The notes below the pieces were generated by a model. It did not search any database. It was not told where the DNA came from and worked only from the letters and a program-made list of their open reading frames with translations. Shown piece by piece: positions 24,508 to 33,919 of a DNA stretch of 64,000 bases. Within the stretch, counting starts at the first letter, position 1. Each line of letters opens with the position of its first letter. The position numbers and the translations under genes are program-made. The DNA comes from Pseudomonas putida. GTDB lineage: Bacteria > Pseudomonadota > Gammaproteobacteria > Pseudomonadales > Pseudomonadaceae. The stretch is from the NCBI RefSeq assembly GCF_002741075.1, contig NZ_CP016634.1, positions 2,712,501 to 2,776,500 of the forward strand, written 5' to 3'.

Positions 24508-25725
24508 TCATGTGGCGATCAGCCCATCCTGGCGCAGCAGCGTCTCCAGGCAATGCTCCTTCACCCCATAGAACGCCTTGAGCTGCTCGATCTTCGCCAG
24601 CAACGCGGTGTTGTCCCCCGCTTGCCGACGCTTGACCGCCAGAATCATCTTGTTCTTGTTGGTGTGCTCCAGCGAAATGAACTCGAACACCTTGGTCTCG
24701 TAGCCGCAGGCTTCAAGGTAGAGCGCGCGCAGGCTGTCGGTGAGCATCTCGGCCTGCTGGCCGAGGTGCAGGCCGTACTGCAACATCGGCTGGAGCAGGC
24801 CAGGACTGTGCAGTTGCGGGCGGATCTGCTTGTGGCAGCACGGCGAGCACATGATGATCGCCGCGTTGCAGCGGATGCCGGTGTGGATGGCATAGTCGGT
24901 GGCGATGTCGCAGGCGTGCAGCGCGATCATCACCTCGATGGCCTCGGGCACCACGCTGCGCACGTCGCCGCATTGGAACTCAAGCCCTGGATGTTCCAGT
25001 TTCGCGGCGGCGGCGTTGCACAGCTCGACCATGTCCGGGCGCAACTCGACGCCGGTTACCTGGGCTTCTCGGGACAAGCTGTTGCGCAGGTAGTCGTGCA
25101 TGGCGAAGGTCAGGTAACCCTTGCCCGAACCGAAGTCGGCCACTCGCAGGGCCTGGTCCGCCGCCAGCGGCGCGCTGGCCAGGGCATGGTCGAAGACTTC
25201 GATGAATTTGTTGATCTGCTTCCATTTGCGCGACATGGACGGGATCAGCGCACCCTGGGCATCGGTCACACCCAGATCGCGCAAGAAGGGCCGCGACAGC
25301 TCCAGGTAGCGCTTCTTCTCCCGGTCATGGGCCACCGCCGCCTGTTCACGGGCAGGCTGGGCGACATGACGCTGGAGCATCGGCTTGCCTTTCTTGCTGA
25401 ACCCCAACTGCACCTCGCCCTCGGCGGTGAACAGGTGGGCATTGCGAAAACTCTCGGGCAACAGCTCGGCCACCAGCGCCTGGGCCTGCTCCAGCGGCAG
25501 GTTGCGGGTGATGTCACGGGTCTGGTGACGATAGACCAGCGACAGGCAGGGCTGGCCCTTGACCACCAGAGGCTTGGCGATGATCCGCTGAAGGGTCTGG
25601 TCGGCGCCGACATGGCGCGCCAGCACCAGCTTGGCCAGGGTACCGGCCTGCAAGGCATCGGCCAGCAAAGCCAGGAACTGGGCACGCGCATCCGGCGCGG
25701 AGGTAGCGGAGGGAGTGGCGGACAT
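24508..25725 (-). CDS. SAM-dependent methyltransferase (Methyltransf_32 type)
   Basis: A 405-residue protein. The C-terminal half has a Rossmann methyltransferase fold with SAM motif LRVADFGSGKGYLTFAMHDYL, then VTGVELRPDMVELCNAAA and VMIALHACDIATDYAIHTGI, plus an MCSPCCHKQIRPQL Cys cluster. This matches the Methyltransf_32 group, whose members are suspected RNA or protein methyltransferases. The N-terminal 150 residues form a separate domain of unknown role. The start at 25725 (MSATPSATSAP) has GAGG about 10 bases upstream. Substrate unknown. Confidence 0.82.
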   Translation of the reverse strand: MSATPSATSAPDARAQFLALLADALQAGTLAKLVLARHVGADQTLQRIIAKPLVVKGQPCLSLVYRHQTRDITRNLPLEQAQALVAELLPESFRNAHLFTAEGEVQLGFSKKGKPMLQRHVAQPAREQAAVAHDREKKRYLELSRPFLRDLGVTDAQGALIPSMSRKWKQINKFIEVFDHALASAPLAADQALRVADFGSGKGYLTFAMHDYLRNSLSREAQVTGVELRPDMVELCNAAAAKLEHPGLEFQCGDVRSVVPEAIEVMIALHACDIATDYAIHTGIRCNAAIIMCSPCCHKQIRPQLHSPGLLQPMLQYGLHLGQQAEMLTDSLRALYLEACGYETKVFEFISLEHTNKNKMILAVKRRQAGDNTALLAKIEQLKAFYGVKEHCLETLLRQDGLIAT

Positions 25726-25825
25726 GGGGGTGGGTGCCTCGAATCGCGGGGGGCGCACAGCGCGCAATGGCCGGCATTTTACGTCGATGCCCGGCCAGCG
25801 CGAAGCCTTTATCGATGGACGCGGC

Positions 25826-26443
25826 TCAGTCCAGGATCACCAGGCGGTTGGGCAGCTCGTTGCGCGCGAAGGTCGGCGGCACGTGTTCGCTGAGCAGCTC
25901 GCCACACGCCTCGATGCAGTCGACGAAACCCTGCAGGGTCTGGCCCTGGCACACCTGTTCGGTAAAGCGGGCGATGATGGCTTCCCACGGCTGCTCCGGC
26001 AGGTGCCGGGCAATGCCCTCATCGACCAGGATCTCCACGTGGCGCTCGGCCTCGCTGACGAAGATCAGCACCCCGGTGGCGCCGGCGGTGTGTTGCAGAT
26101 TGAGTTCGAGAAACTGTTGCCGCGCCAGGCCCGAGGCGCGGCGCTGGCGCAGCAGGCGAGGTACCAGACGGCTGGCCAGGCGCGGGTTGCGCAGCAGCAG
26201 GCACAGCCCGACGAAGGTCAACACCTGGACTACCAGCAAGCCGCGGACATCGGGCCAGCCCATGGCCAGGTGCGCCAGGCCTGGTATCGCCAGCGCCAGC
26301 AACGCCGCCCACAGCAGCGGCAGGTAGGCGTAATCGTCAGCGCGCCGCGCCAGCACGGTCACCAGCTCGGCATCGGTGCGTTGCTCGGCCCGGGCGATGG
26401 CCTCTGCAATCTGGCGCTGCTCGTATTCGTTGAAGACAGTCAT
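25826..26443 (-). CDS. TPM-domain membrane protein
   Basis: A 205-residue protein starting MTVFNEYEQRQIAEAIARAEQRTDAELVTVLARRADDYAYLP, with two transmembrane segments (about 42-60 and 65-85) and a C-terminal TPM-type domain (TGVLIFVSEAERHVEILVDEGIARHLPEQPWEAIIARFTEQVCQGQTLQGFVDCIEACGELL). TPM proteins are usually found as a trio with LemA and a second TPM protein; here the gene stands alone, convergent-neighbour to the methyltransferase. The start at 26443 fits the family; upstream codons read through a non-family stretch. Function is unproven, with a possible phosphatase-like or membrane-assembly role. Confidence 0.8.
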   Translation of the reverse strand: MTVFNEYEQRQIAEAIARAEQRTDAELVTVLARRADDYAYLPLLWAALLALAIPGLAHLAMGWPDVRGLLVVQVLTFVGLCLLLRNPRLASRLVPRLLRQRRASGLARQQFLELNLQHTAGATGVLIFVSEAERHVEILVDEGIARHLPEQPWEAIIARFTEQVCQGQTLQGFVDCIEACGELLSEHVPPTFARNELPNRLVILD

Positions 26444-26670
26444 GCCTTTGGGTCTCTCGATCGTTCTTATTGTTGTTGTCCCGACAGCCGGTCGGCGGGA
26501 AGTGTATCTCATGATGCCCGCCATATAAGGCATAATCCGCCGCTGCATTGGACCAGGCAGGGCCGAACAGCCACGTGAAGCCCGGCGAACTGTACAACAA
26601 TAGCCGCCAAGAAAACTCCGGCCACGCACGTATCACCCTGGATACGGCACAGGCCACGACAATGGAATTC

Positions 26671-28962
26671 ATGATGAAACTGTCTTTGCTGGGCCTGGCC
26701 ATGGGCCTTGCCAGTCAGGCGGCACTGGCCGCCACTTCCGCACCGCCCCTGCAGGACAAGCAGGCCTTCATCGAGCACCTGATCGGCCAGATGACCGAAG
26801 CCGAGAAAATCGGCCAGTTGCGCCTGATCAGCATCGGCCCGGAAATGCCCCGCGAGAAGATCCGTGAGGAAATCGCCGCCGGACGTATCGGCGGTACCTT
26901 CAACTCGCGCACCGCTCCCGAGAACCGGCCGATGCAGGACGCCGCCATGCGCAGCCGCCTGAAGATCCCGATGTTCTTCGCCTACGACACCATCCATGGC
27001 GAGCGCACCATCTTCCCGATCGGCCTGGGCCTGGCCGCGACCTGGGACATGGACGCCGTGGCCAAGGTCGGCCGCACCTCGGCCATCGAAGCGGCCGCCG
27101 ACTCCCTGGACATGACCTTCGGGCCGATGGTCGATATCGCCCGCGACCCACGTTGGGGTCGCACCAGCGAGGGCTTCGGCGAGGACACCTACCTCACCTC
27201 GAAGATCGGCCAGGTGATGGTCAAGGCGTTCCAGGGCACCAGCCCGGCCGAGCCCGACAGCATCATGGCCATCGTCAAGCACTTCGCCCTGTACGGCGCG
27301 GTGGAAGGCGGGCGCGACTACAACACGGTCGATATGAGCCTGCCGAAAATGTACAACGACTACCTGCCGCCCTACCGCGCCAGCCTGGACGCCGGCGCAG
27401 GTGGGGTAATGGTGGCGCTGAACTCGATCAATGGCGTGCCCGCCACCTCCAACACCTGGCTGATGAACGACCTGCTGCGCAAGGAGTGGGGCTTCAAAGG
27501 CGTGACCATCAGCGACCACGGCGCCATCCAGGAACTGATCCGTCACGGCGTCGCCCAGGACGGCCGCGAAGCCGCCAAGCTGGCGATCAAGGCCGGCATC
27601 GACATGAGCATGAACGACACCCTCTATGGCGAGGAACTGCCCGGCCTGCTCAAGTCCGGCGAAGTGACCCAGGCCGAGCTGAACCAGGCTGTGCGTGAGG
27701 TGCTCGGCGCCAAGTACGACATGGGCCTGTTCAAGGATCCTTACGTGCGTATCGGCAAGGCCGAGAACGACGTCAAGGACTACTATGCCGACAGCCGCCT
27801 GCACCGTGCGGCCGCCCGTGATGTGGCACGCCGCAGCCTGGTACTGCTGGAGAACCGCGAGCAGACCCTGCCGCTGAAGAAGGCCGGCACCATCGCCCTG
27901 GTCGGCCCCCTGGCCGACGCGCCGATCGACATGATGGGCAGTTGGGCCGCCGACGGGAAACCGGAGCACTCGGTGACCGTACGCGAAGGCCTGCGTCGCG
28001 CGCTCGAGGGCAAGGCCAAGCTGGTCTACGCCAAAGGCTCGAACGTCACCGGCGACAAGGCCATCTTCGACTACCTGAACTTCCTCAACTTCGCCGCTCC
28101 CGAGATCGTCGACGACCCGCGCCCGGCTGCCGTGCTGATCGACGAAGCGGTCAAGGCCGCCAAACAATCGGATGTGGTGGTGGCAGTGGTCGGCGAATCC
28201 CGCGGCATGTCCCACGAGTCCTCCAGCCGGACCACCCTGGAAATCCCGGCGGTGCAGCGAGACCTGATCAAGGCACTGAAGGCCACCGGCAAGCCGCTAG
28301 TGCTGGTGCTGATGAACGGCCGCCCACTGTCGCTGGCCTGGGAGCGTGAGCAGGCTGACGCGCTGCTGGAAACCTGGTTCAGCGGCACCGAAGGCGGCAA
28401 CGCCATCGCCGATGTGTTGTTCGGCGACTACAACCCGTCCGGCAAGCTGGCCATCACCTTCCCGCGCTCGGTCGGGCAGATCCCGATGTACTACAACCAC
28501 ATGCGCATCGGCCGCCCCTACACCCCGGGCAAGCCAGGCAACTACACCTCGCAGTACTTCGAGGAACCCAACGGCCCGCTCTACCCGTTCGGCTATGGCC
28601 TGAGCTACAGCAGCTTCGAACTGTCCGGCCTGGCGCTGGGCAGCCAGCAGCTCAAGCGTGGGGGCACGTTGGAGGCCAAGGTGACAGTGAAGAACACCGG
28701 CAAGCGCGACGGCGAGACCGTGGTCCAGCTGTACGTGCAGGATGTCAGCGCTTCCATGAGCCGCCCGGTCAAGGAGCTGAAGAACTTCCAGAAACTGATG
28801 CTCAAGGCCGGCGAGTCGCGGACCTTGACCTTCCACATCAGCGAGGATGACCTGAAGTTCTACAATGGCCAGTTGCAGCGGGTTGCGGAGCCTGGGCAGT
28901 TCAATGTCCAGGTCGGCCTCGATTCCGAGGCGGTGCAGCAGCAGAGCTTCGAGTTGCTGTGA
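26671..28962 (+). CDS. bglX: Periplasmic beta-glucosidase BglX (GH3)
   Basis: A 763-residue family-3 glycoside hydrolase with a signal peptide (MMKLSLLGLAMGLASQAALA). The N-terminal TIM barrel ends with the nucleophile in GVTISDHGAIQEL (Asp282), with HGERTIFPIGLGLAATWD and KHFALYGAVEGGRDYNTV before it. The C-terminal alpha/beta sandwich and fibronectin-III-like domain (GPLYPFGYGLSYSSFELSG... and VQLYVQDVSASMSRPVKELKNFQKL) complete the BglX architecture. It cleaves terminal beta-linked glucose from oligosaccharides in the periplasm. ATG 26671 is chosen because the signal peptide begins there; ATG 26662 and 26674 are near alternatives. Confidence 0.93.
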   Translation: MMKLSLLGLAMGLASQAALAATSAPPLQDKQAFIEHLIGQMTEAEKIGQLRLISIGPEMPREKIREEIAAGRIGGTFNSRTAPENRPMQDAAMRSRLKIPMFFAYDTIHGERTIFPIGLGLAATWDMDAVAKVGRTSAIEAAADSLDMTFGPMVDIARDPRWGRTSEGFGEDTYLTSKIGQVMVKAFQGTSPAEPDSIMAIVKHFALYGAVEGGRDYNTVDMSLPKMYNDYLPPYRASLDAGAGGVMVALNSINGVPATSNTWLMNDLLRKEWGFKGVTISDHGAIQELIRHGVAQDGREAAKLAIKAGIDMSMNDTLYGEELPGLLKSGEVTQAELNQAVREVLGAKYDMGLFKDPYVRIGKAENDVKDYYADSRLHRAAARDVARRSLVLLENREQTLPLKKAGTIALVGPLADAPIDMMGSWAADGKPEHSVTVREGLRRALEGKAKLVYAKGSNVTGDKAIFDYLNFLNFAAPEIVDDPRPAAVLIDEAVKAAKQSDVVVAVVGESRGMSHESSSRTTLEIPAVQRDLIKALKATGKPLVLVLMNGRPLSLAWEREQADALLETWFSGTEGGNAIADVLFGDYNPSGKLAITFPRSVGQIPMYYNHMRIGRPYTPGKPGNYTSQYFEEPNGPLYPFGYGLSYSSFELSGLALGSQQLKRGGTLEAKVTVKNTGKRDGETVVQLYVQDVSASMSRPVKELKNFQKLMLKAGESRTLTFHISEDDLKFYNGQLQRVAEPGQFNVQVGLDSEAVQQQSFELL

Positions 28963-28971
28963 CACAATCCG

Positions 28972-29006
28972 CCCACAGGGCTGTGCTCTGAGCGCAGCCC
29001 TGTGGG
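28972..29006 (+). terminator. Stem-loop after bglX
   Basis: CCCACAGGGCTG (28972-28983) and CAGCCCTGTGGG (28995-29006) form a perfect 12-bp stem with an 11-base loop, starting 9 bases after the bglX stop. There is no T-run, and a REP unit follows at once, so it may act in 3'-end protection as much as in termination. Confidence 0.5.
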
Positions 29007-29072
29007 CGCGGGTTTGCCCGCGAATTCGTTGGTGAACCGACTGCCGTATTCGCGGGTAAACCCGCTCCCACT
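29001..29072. repeat. Paired REP hairpin element
   Basis: GTGGGCGCGGGTTTGCCCGCG and CGCGGGTAAACCCGCTCCCAC in inverted orientation, separated by about 30 bases, between bglX and the sensor kinase gene. The long open frame of the kinase reads through it, but the true start is downstream. Confidence 0.8.
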
Positions 29073-29139
29073 GGCCCCCGCAAAGAGGTCAGCCCGAACG
29101 TTGCGTACACACACCCAGCACAGGCCAAGGATCAGCCGC

Positions 29140-30897
29140 ATGCTATTTTCCTTCCGAACCTTGCGCCTGGCCTTGATCATCCTGGTGATTGTCATCGGCA
29201 CCGCGCTCAGCGCTGGCTGGGCGATGCACCAGGCCAAGCGCCAGTCGATGGAGACCGACGCGCGCCGGGCCAGCCAGCAACTGACCCTCTACGCCAATGC
29301 CCTGCACACCCTGATCGAGCGGTACCGAGCCCTGCCCGCGGTGCTGGCGCTGGACCCGGAACTGATCGCCGCGTTGCGTGGCCCGGTGACCGAACAGGTG
29401 CAGGACGCCCTGAACCACAAACTCGAACGCATCAACGGCGCCGCCAACTCCTCCACCCTGGAATTGCTCGATCGCACGGGCCTGGCCATCGCCGCCAGCA
29501 ACTGGCGCCTGCCGACCACCTATGTCGGCTCAAACTACGGCTTTCGTCCCTATTTCAAGCAGACCCGCAGCCAGGGCAGCGGCCGCTTCTACGCGGTCGG
29601 CGTCACCAGTGGCGTACCAGGCTACTTCCTGGCCAACGCGGTCACCGACGAACAGGGGCGCTTCCTCGGTGCCATGGTGGTCAAGCTGGAGTTCCCCGAG
29701 CTTGAGCGCGAATGGCGCCAAGGCAGCGACATCCTGTTGGTCAGCGATGCCCGCGGTATCACCTTCATCGCCAACCAGGAAGGCTGGCGCTACCGCGAAC
29801 TACAACCGATTTCTGCCGCCGACCGCGCCGACCTCGCCGAAACCCGCCAGTACGACAAACAGCCCTTGGTGCCCCTGCAGCATCAGGTACTGACCAACTT
29901 CGGCGCCAACAGCCACCTGAGCCGCGTGCAGGGCCCGGAGGGCAGCATCGACTACCTGTGGGAGAGTCTGCCGCTGGACGCAGAAGGCTGGACCTTGCAC
30001 TTGCTGCGCAAGCCTCAGGTCAGTGCAGAGGGGCGCAACGCCGCCCTGACCGCCGCCGCGATCTGGCTGAGCCTGGTGTTCGCTGCGCTGTTCGTCAGCC
30101 AGCGCCTACGCCTGGCCCGCCTGCGCAAGCGCAGCCGCGATGAACTCAAGCGCCTGGTCGAAGAACGCACCCGCGAACTGCGCACCGCCCAGGAAGGCCT
30201 GGTGCAGTCGGCCAAGCTTGCGGCCCTGGGGCAGATGTCGGCAGCCCTGGCCCATGAAATCAACCAGCCCCTGACGACCCAGCGCATGCAGCTCGAAACC
30301 CTGCGCCTGCTGCTCGATCACGGCCGCTACGACGAGGCCCGCCAGGCCCTGGAACCGCTGGAGCAGATGCTCACGCGCATGGCGGCGTTGACCGGCCACC
30401 TCAAGACGTTTGCCCGCAACAGCCCCGGCGGGCTGCGCGAACGCCTGGACCTGGCCACCGTGGTCGACCAGGCCTTGCACCTGCTCGATGCCCGCATCCG
30501 TGGCGAAGGCGTCGAAGTGGCGCTGTACCTGGCGCGGCCAGCGTGGGTCCGTGGCGATGCGATCCGCCTTGAGCAAGTGCTGATCAACCTGTTGCGCAAT
30601 GCTCTCGACGCCATGGTCGACAAGCGCTACAAACGCCTGGAAATCCGTATCGAGGCCGATGATGGCCACTGGCGCCTGAGCGTGCTCGACTCCGGTGGCG
30701 GCATCCCCCAGGCGGACCTGGCCCGGGTTTTCGATCCGTTCTTCACCACCAAACCCGTGGGTGAAGGGCTCGGCCTGGGCTTGGCGATCTCCTATGGCAT
30801 CGTCCACGAAGCCGGTGGCCAGTTGCAGGCCGAGAACCTGCCCGGTGGCGCCCGACTAAGCCTTACCCTGCCCCGCGACTTGGAGCCTGTATGTTGA
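29140..30897 (+). CDS. C4-dicarboxylate/alpha-ketoglutarate sensor histidine kinase (DctB/MifS-type)
   Basis: A 585-residue membrane kinase. An N-terminal transmembrane segment (LRLALIILVIVIGTALSAGW) is followed by a periplasmic double-PDC/Cache-type sensor of about 260 residues, a second transmembrane segment (TAAAIWLSLVFAALFVSQRL), then the HisKA domain with the phospho-acceptor His372 in AALAHEINQPLTT, and an HATPase domain (INLLRNALDAM, LDSGGGIP, GLGLGLAISYGIV). DctB-type kinases sense C4-dicarboxylates; the P. aeruginosa relative MifS responds to alpha-ketoglutarate. Position before the MifR/DctD-type activator and a KgtP-like permease favours the latter. ATG 29140 fits the membrane anchor. 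Confidence 0.88.
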   Translation: MLFSFRTLRLALIILVIVIGTALSAGWAMHQAKRQSMETDARRASQQLTLYANALHTLIERYRALPAVLALDPELIAALRGPVTEQVQDALNHKLERINGAANSSTLELLDRTGLAIAASNWRLPTTYVGSNYGFRPYFKQTRSQGSGRFYAVGVTSGVPGYFLANAVTDEQGRFLGAMVVKLEFPELEREWRQGSDILLVSDARGITFIANQEGWRYRELQPISAADRADLAETRQYDKQPLVPLQHQVLTNFGANSHLSRVQGPEGSIDYLWESLPLDAEGWTLHLLRKPQVSAEGRNAALTAAAIWLSLVFAALFVSQRLRLARLRKRSRDELKRLVEERTRELRTAQEGLVQSAKLAALGQMSAALAHEINQPLTTQRMQLETLRLLLDHGRYDEARQALEPLEQMLTRMAALTGHLKTFARNSPGGLRERLDLATVVDQALHLLDARIRGEGVEVALYLARPAWVRGDAIRLEQVLINLLRNALDAMVDKRYKRLEIRIEADDGHWRLSVLDSGGGIPQADLARVFDPFFTTKPVGEGLGLGLAISYGIVHEAGGQLQAENLPGGARLSLTLPRDLEPVC

Positions 30898-32225
30898 ACT
30901 CGGTGATCGTCGTCGACGACGAAGCCAGCATCCGCACTGCCGTGGAACAATGGCTGAGCCTGTCGGGCTTCAGCGTGCAACTGTTCACCCGCGCCGAAGA
31001 GTGCCTGGCCCAGTTACCTGAACACTTCCCCGGCGTAGTCATCAGCGACGTGCGCATGCCTGGCATGGATGGTTTGCAACTGCTCGAACGCCTGCAGGTG
31101 CTGGACCCCGACCTGCCGGTGATCCTGCTTACCGGCCATGGCGATGTCCCCATGGCGGTCGAGGCCATGCGCAATGGCGCCTATGACTTCCTGGAAAAAC
31201 CCTTCACGCCGCAGACCTTGCTCAGCAGCCTGCGCCGCGCCTTGGAGAAACGCCAGTTGGTGCTGGAGAACCGCCGGCTGCACCAGCAGGCCGATCTCAA
31301 GGCGCGTCTGGAAAACACCCTGCTGGGCATGTCCCAAGGTTTGCAGAGCCTGCGCCGGCAGGTGCTGGACCTGGCCGGCCTGCCGGTCAACGTGTTGATC
31401 CGCGGCGAAACCGGCAGCGGCAAGGAGCGCGTGGCCCGCTGTCTGCACGATTTCGGCCCACGTGCCGACAAGCCCTTCGTCGCCCTCAACTGCGCGGCGA
31501 TCCCCGAGGCGCTGTTCGAGGCGGAGCTGTTCGGCCACGAGAGCGGCGCTTTCACCGGTGCCCAGGGCAAACGCATCGGCAAACTGGAATATGCCAATGG
31601 CGGCACGGTGTTTCTCGATGAGATCGAGAGCATGCCCCTGGCCCAGCAAGCCAAGCTGCTGCGGGTGATCCAGGAGCAGAAACTGGAGCGCCTGGGCGCC
31701 AACCAGAGCATCAGCGTCGATCTGCGCATCATCGCCGCCACCAAACCCGACCTGCTCGAAGAAGCACGCGCAGGACGCTTTCGCGAAGACCTGGCCTACC
31801 GCCTGAACGTCGCCGAACTGCGCCTGGCGCCATTGCGCGAGCGCCGCGAGGACATCCCGCTGCTGTTCGAGCACTTTGCCCGCGCCGCCGCCGAGCGCCT
31901 GGGCCGTACGGCCCCACCGGTGAGCGGAGGGCAGTTGGCGCAACTGCTGGCCCACGACTGGCCAGGCAATGTGCGCGAACTGGCCAATGCTGCCGAGCGC
32001 CACGCCCTAGGCCTGGGCGCGCCGCGTGGCGAAGCCAACGCCGCAGGGCAATCCCTCGCCGGGCAGATGGAAGCGTTCGAGGCTCAATGCCTGCGCGCCG
32101 CGCTGCGTCAGTACAAGGGTGAGATCAAAGCGGTGATGGAGGCCTTGCAACTGCCCAGGCGTACGCTCAACGAAAAGATGCAACGCCACGGGCTGGCTAG
32201 AGAGGATTTTCTCGATCGCGAATAA
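30891..32225 (+). CDS. Sigma-54-dependent response regulator (DctD/MifR-type)
   Basis: A 444-residue NtrC-family regulator. The receiver domain holds the phospho-acceptor Asp53 in GVVISDVRMPGMDG. The AAA+ domain has Walker A (GETGSGKERVA), the sigma-54 contact loop GAFTGAQGKRIG and Walker B (GGTVFLDEIES). A FIS-type helix-turn-helix ends the protein (GEIKAVMEALQLPRRTLNEKMQRHGL). Its start overlaps the kinase gene by 7 bases, so the two form an operon. It most likely activates the MFS permease gene next door, which has a sigma-54 promoter and an inverted repeat upstream. Confidence 0.92.
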   Translation: MLNSVIVVDDEASIRTAVEQWLSLSGFSVQLFTRAEECLAQLPEHFPGVVISDVRMPGMDGLQLLERLQVLDPDLPVILLTGHGDVPMAVEAMRNGAYDFLEKPFTPQTLLSSLRRALEKRQLVLENRRLHQQADLKARLENTLLGMSQGLQSLRRQVLDLAGLPVNVLIRGETGSGKERVARCLHDFGPRADKPFVALNCAAIPEALFEAELFGHESGAFTGAQGKRIGKLEYANGGTVFLDEIESMPLAQQAKLLRVIQEQKLERLGANQSISVDLRIIAATKPDLLEEARAGRFREDLAYRLNVAELRLAPLRERREDIPLLFEHFARAAAERLGRTAPPVSGGQLAQLLAHDWPGNVRELANAAERHALGLGAPRGEANAAGQSLAGQMEAFEAQCLRAALRQYKGEIKAVMEALQLPRRTLNEKMQRHGLAREDFLDRE

Positions 32226-32269
32226 GCGGATTTTTGCCTAGCCATTTTTCGCGATGAGCAAGAATCCGC
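32226..32269. promoter_or_regulatory. Inverted repeat, candidate activator-binding site for the permease promoter
   Basis: GCGGATTTTTGC (32226-32237) and GCAAGAATCCGC (32258-32269) are inverted copies with one mismatch in 12. Their centres are 32 bases apart, three helical turns. They start at the end of the regulator gene and lie about 170-215 bases upstream of the predicted start of transcription, a usual distance for a sigma-54 activator. A role as terminator is less likely with so long a loop. Confidence 0.45.
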
Positions 32270-32414
32270 TTACTTCTACCGGAGATGGGACTGCTGCGCA
32301 GCCCATCGCGGGGTGAGCCCGCTTCCACAAGCCAGCGTGACAGCCTTTGAATCCGGGGGGTGTGGGCTTGGCGTGCGCTCTGATGGGGCATTCGGGGCAT
32401 TCGGTGCACACCTT

Positions 32415-32430
32415 TGGCATAGCTTCTGCA
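32415..32430 (+). promoter_or_regulatory. Sigma-54 promoter of the MFS permease gene
   Basis: TGGCATAGCTTCTGCA has GG (32416-32417) and GC (32428-32429) separated by exactly 10 bases, the -24/-12 signature. Matching TGGCA and TGCA flanks agree with the consensus. Transcription should start near 32441, giving a leader of about 48 bases to the ATG at 32489. Confidence 0.7.
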
Positions 32431-32488
32431 AAACCCTTCTCAAGCGCTTGACGCGCGCTCCACAAAAACAACGAGAAGGTATCCCCTG

Positions 32489-33808
32489 ATGGATAACGCC
32501 AGCACCCTGCCCACCGGGGCGGCCATTGCGCCCGCCACGGAAAAAACCACCGCAAGCCGCCTCAAATCGATTTTCAGTGGCTCCATCGGCAACATGGTCG
32601 AATGGTACGACTGGTACGTCTATGCGGCATTCTCGCTGTACTTCGCCAAGGCCTTCTTCCCGGCCGGCGACACCACCGCACAATTGCTCAACACCGCCGC
32701 GATCTTCGCCGTAGGCTTTCTGATGCGCCCGATCGGCGGCTGGCTGATGGGCCTGTACGCCGACCGCAAGGGCCGCAAGGCCGCCCTGATGGCCTCGGTC
32801 CTGCTGATGTGCGCAGGCTCCCTGGTCATCGCACTGACCCCCGGCTACGAAACCATCGGCGTCGCCGCACCGATCCTGCTGGTCCTGGCGCGCCTGATGC
32901 AGGGCCTGTCGGTAGGCGGTGAGTATGGCACCTCGGCCACTTACCTCAGCGAGATGGCCAGCAAGGACCGCCGCGGCTTCTTCTCCAGCTTCCAGTACGT
33001 GACCTTGATCTCTGGCCAGCTCATTGCCCTGGCAGTGCTGATCATCCTGCAACAGACGCTCACCACCGAGCAGCTGTACGCCTGGGGCTGGCGCGTACCC
33101 TTCGTGATCGGCGCGCTGTGCGCAGTCGTCGCGCTGTACCTGCGCCGTGGCATGGAGGAGACCAGCTCCTTCACCAAGAAGGAAAAGTCCAAGGAAAGCC
33201 TGATGCGCACCCTGCTGCGCCATCCCAAGGAACTGCTCACCGTGGTCGGCCTGACCATGGGTGGCACCCTGGCCTTCTACACCTACACCACCTATATGCA
33301 GAAGTACCTGGTCAACACCGTGGGCATGAGCATCAGCGACTCGACCACCATCTCGGCGGCCACCCTGTTCCTGTTCATGTGCCTGCAACCGGTGATCGGT
33401 GGCCTCTCCGACAAGATCGGCCGTCGTCCGATCCTGATCGCCTTCGGCGTGCTCGGCACCCTGTTCACCGTACCGATCCTCAGCACCCTGCACACCGTGC
33501 AGACCTGGTGGGGCGCCTTCTTCCTGATCATGGCGGCGCTGATCATCGTCAGCGGCTACACCTCGATCAACGCCGTGGTCAAAGCCGAGCTGTTCCCCAC
33601 CGAGATCCGCGCCCTGGGCGTCGGCCTGCCCTACGCGCTGACCGTCTCGATCTTCGGCGGCACCGCCGAGTACGTGGCACTGTGGTTCAAGAGCAACGGC
33701 ATGGAAACCGGCTTCTACTGGTACGTCACCGGCTGCATCGCCTGCTCGCTGCTGGTCTATGCGACCATGAAGGACACCGCCAAGCACTCGCGGATCACCA
33801 CCGACTGA
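32489..33808 (+). CDS. kgtP: MFS dicarboxylate/alpha-ketoglutarate permease (KgtP-like)
   Basis: A 439-residue 12-helix MFS transporter of the metabolite:H+ symporter family. Typical segments are GSIGNMVEWYDWYVYAAFSLYFAKAFFP at the first helix, RPIGGWLMGLYADRKGRKAAL (loop 2-3) and [19 protein letters not shown]. It is a close relative of the PcaT-type protein at 57522-58811. In P. putida and P. aeruginosa such permeases take up alpha-ketoglutarate and their expression depends on a MifSR/RpoN circuit; both the regulators and the sigma-54 promoter are here. It has its own intrinsic terminator. Confidence 0.85.
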   Translation: MDNASTLPTGAAIAPATEKTTASRLKSIFSGSIGNMVEWYDWYVYAAFSLYFAKAFFPAGDTTAQLLNTAAIFAVGFLMRPIGGWLMGLYADRKGRKAALMASVLLMCAGSLVIALTPGYETIGVAAPILLVLARLMQGLSVGGEYGTSATYLSEMASKDRRGFFSSFQYVTLISGQLIALAVLIILQQTLTTEQLYAWGWRVPFVIGALCAVVALYLRRGMEETSSFTKKEKSKESLMRTLLRHPKELLTVVGLTMGGTLAFYTYTTYMQKYLVNTVGMSISDSTTISAATLFLFMCLQPVIGGLSDKIGRRPILIAFGVLGTLFTVPILSTLHTVQTWWGAFFLIMAALIIVSGYTSINAVVKAELFPTEIRALGVGLPYALTVSIFGGTAEYVALWFKSNGMETGFYWYVTGCIACSLLVYATMKDTAKHSRITTD

Positions 33809-33832
33809 TCCTGCTCACGCGGTAACTGAAAA

Positions 33833-33864
33833 GGGGCGCTCCGCTTGACGGAGCGCCCCTTTTT
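33833..33864 (+). terminator. Intrinsic terminator after the permease gene
   Basis: GGGGCGCTCC (33833-33842) pairs with GGAGCGCCCC (33850-33859), loop GCTTGAC, followed by five T. It starts 25 bases after the stop codon and is a canonical intrinsic terminator. Confidence 0.92.
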
Positions 33865-33919
33865 CATGCTTCGGATAGCCGTTAGCCGAGTACTACGCAA
33901 GCCCTGCCGGTGACAGCCT

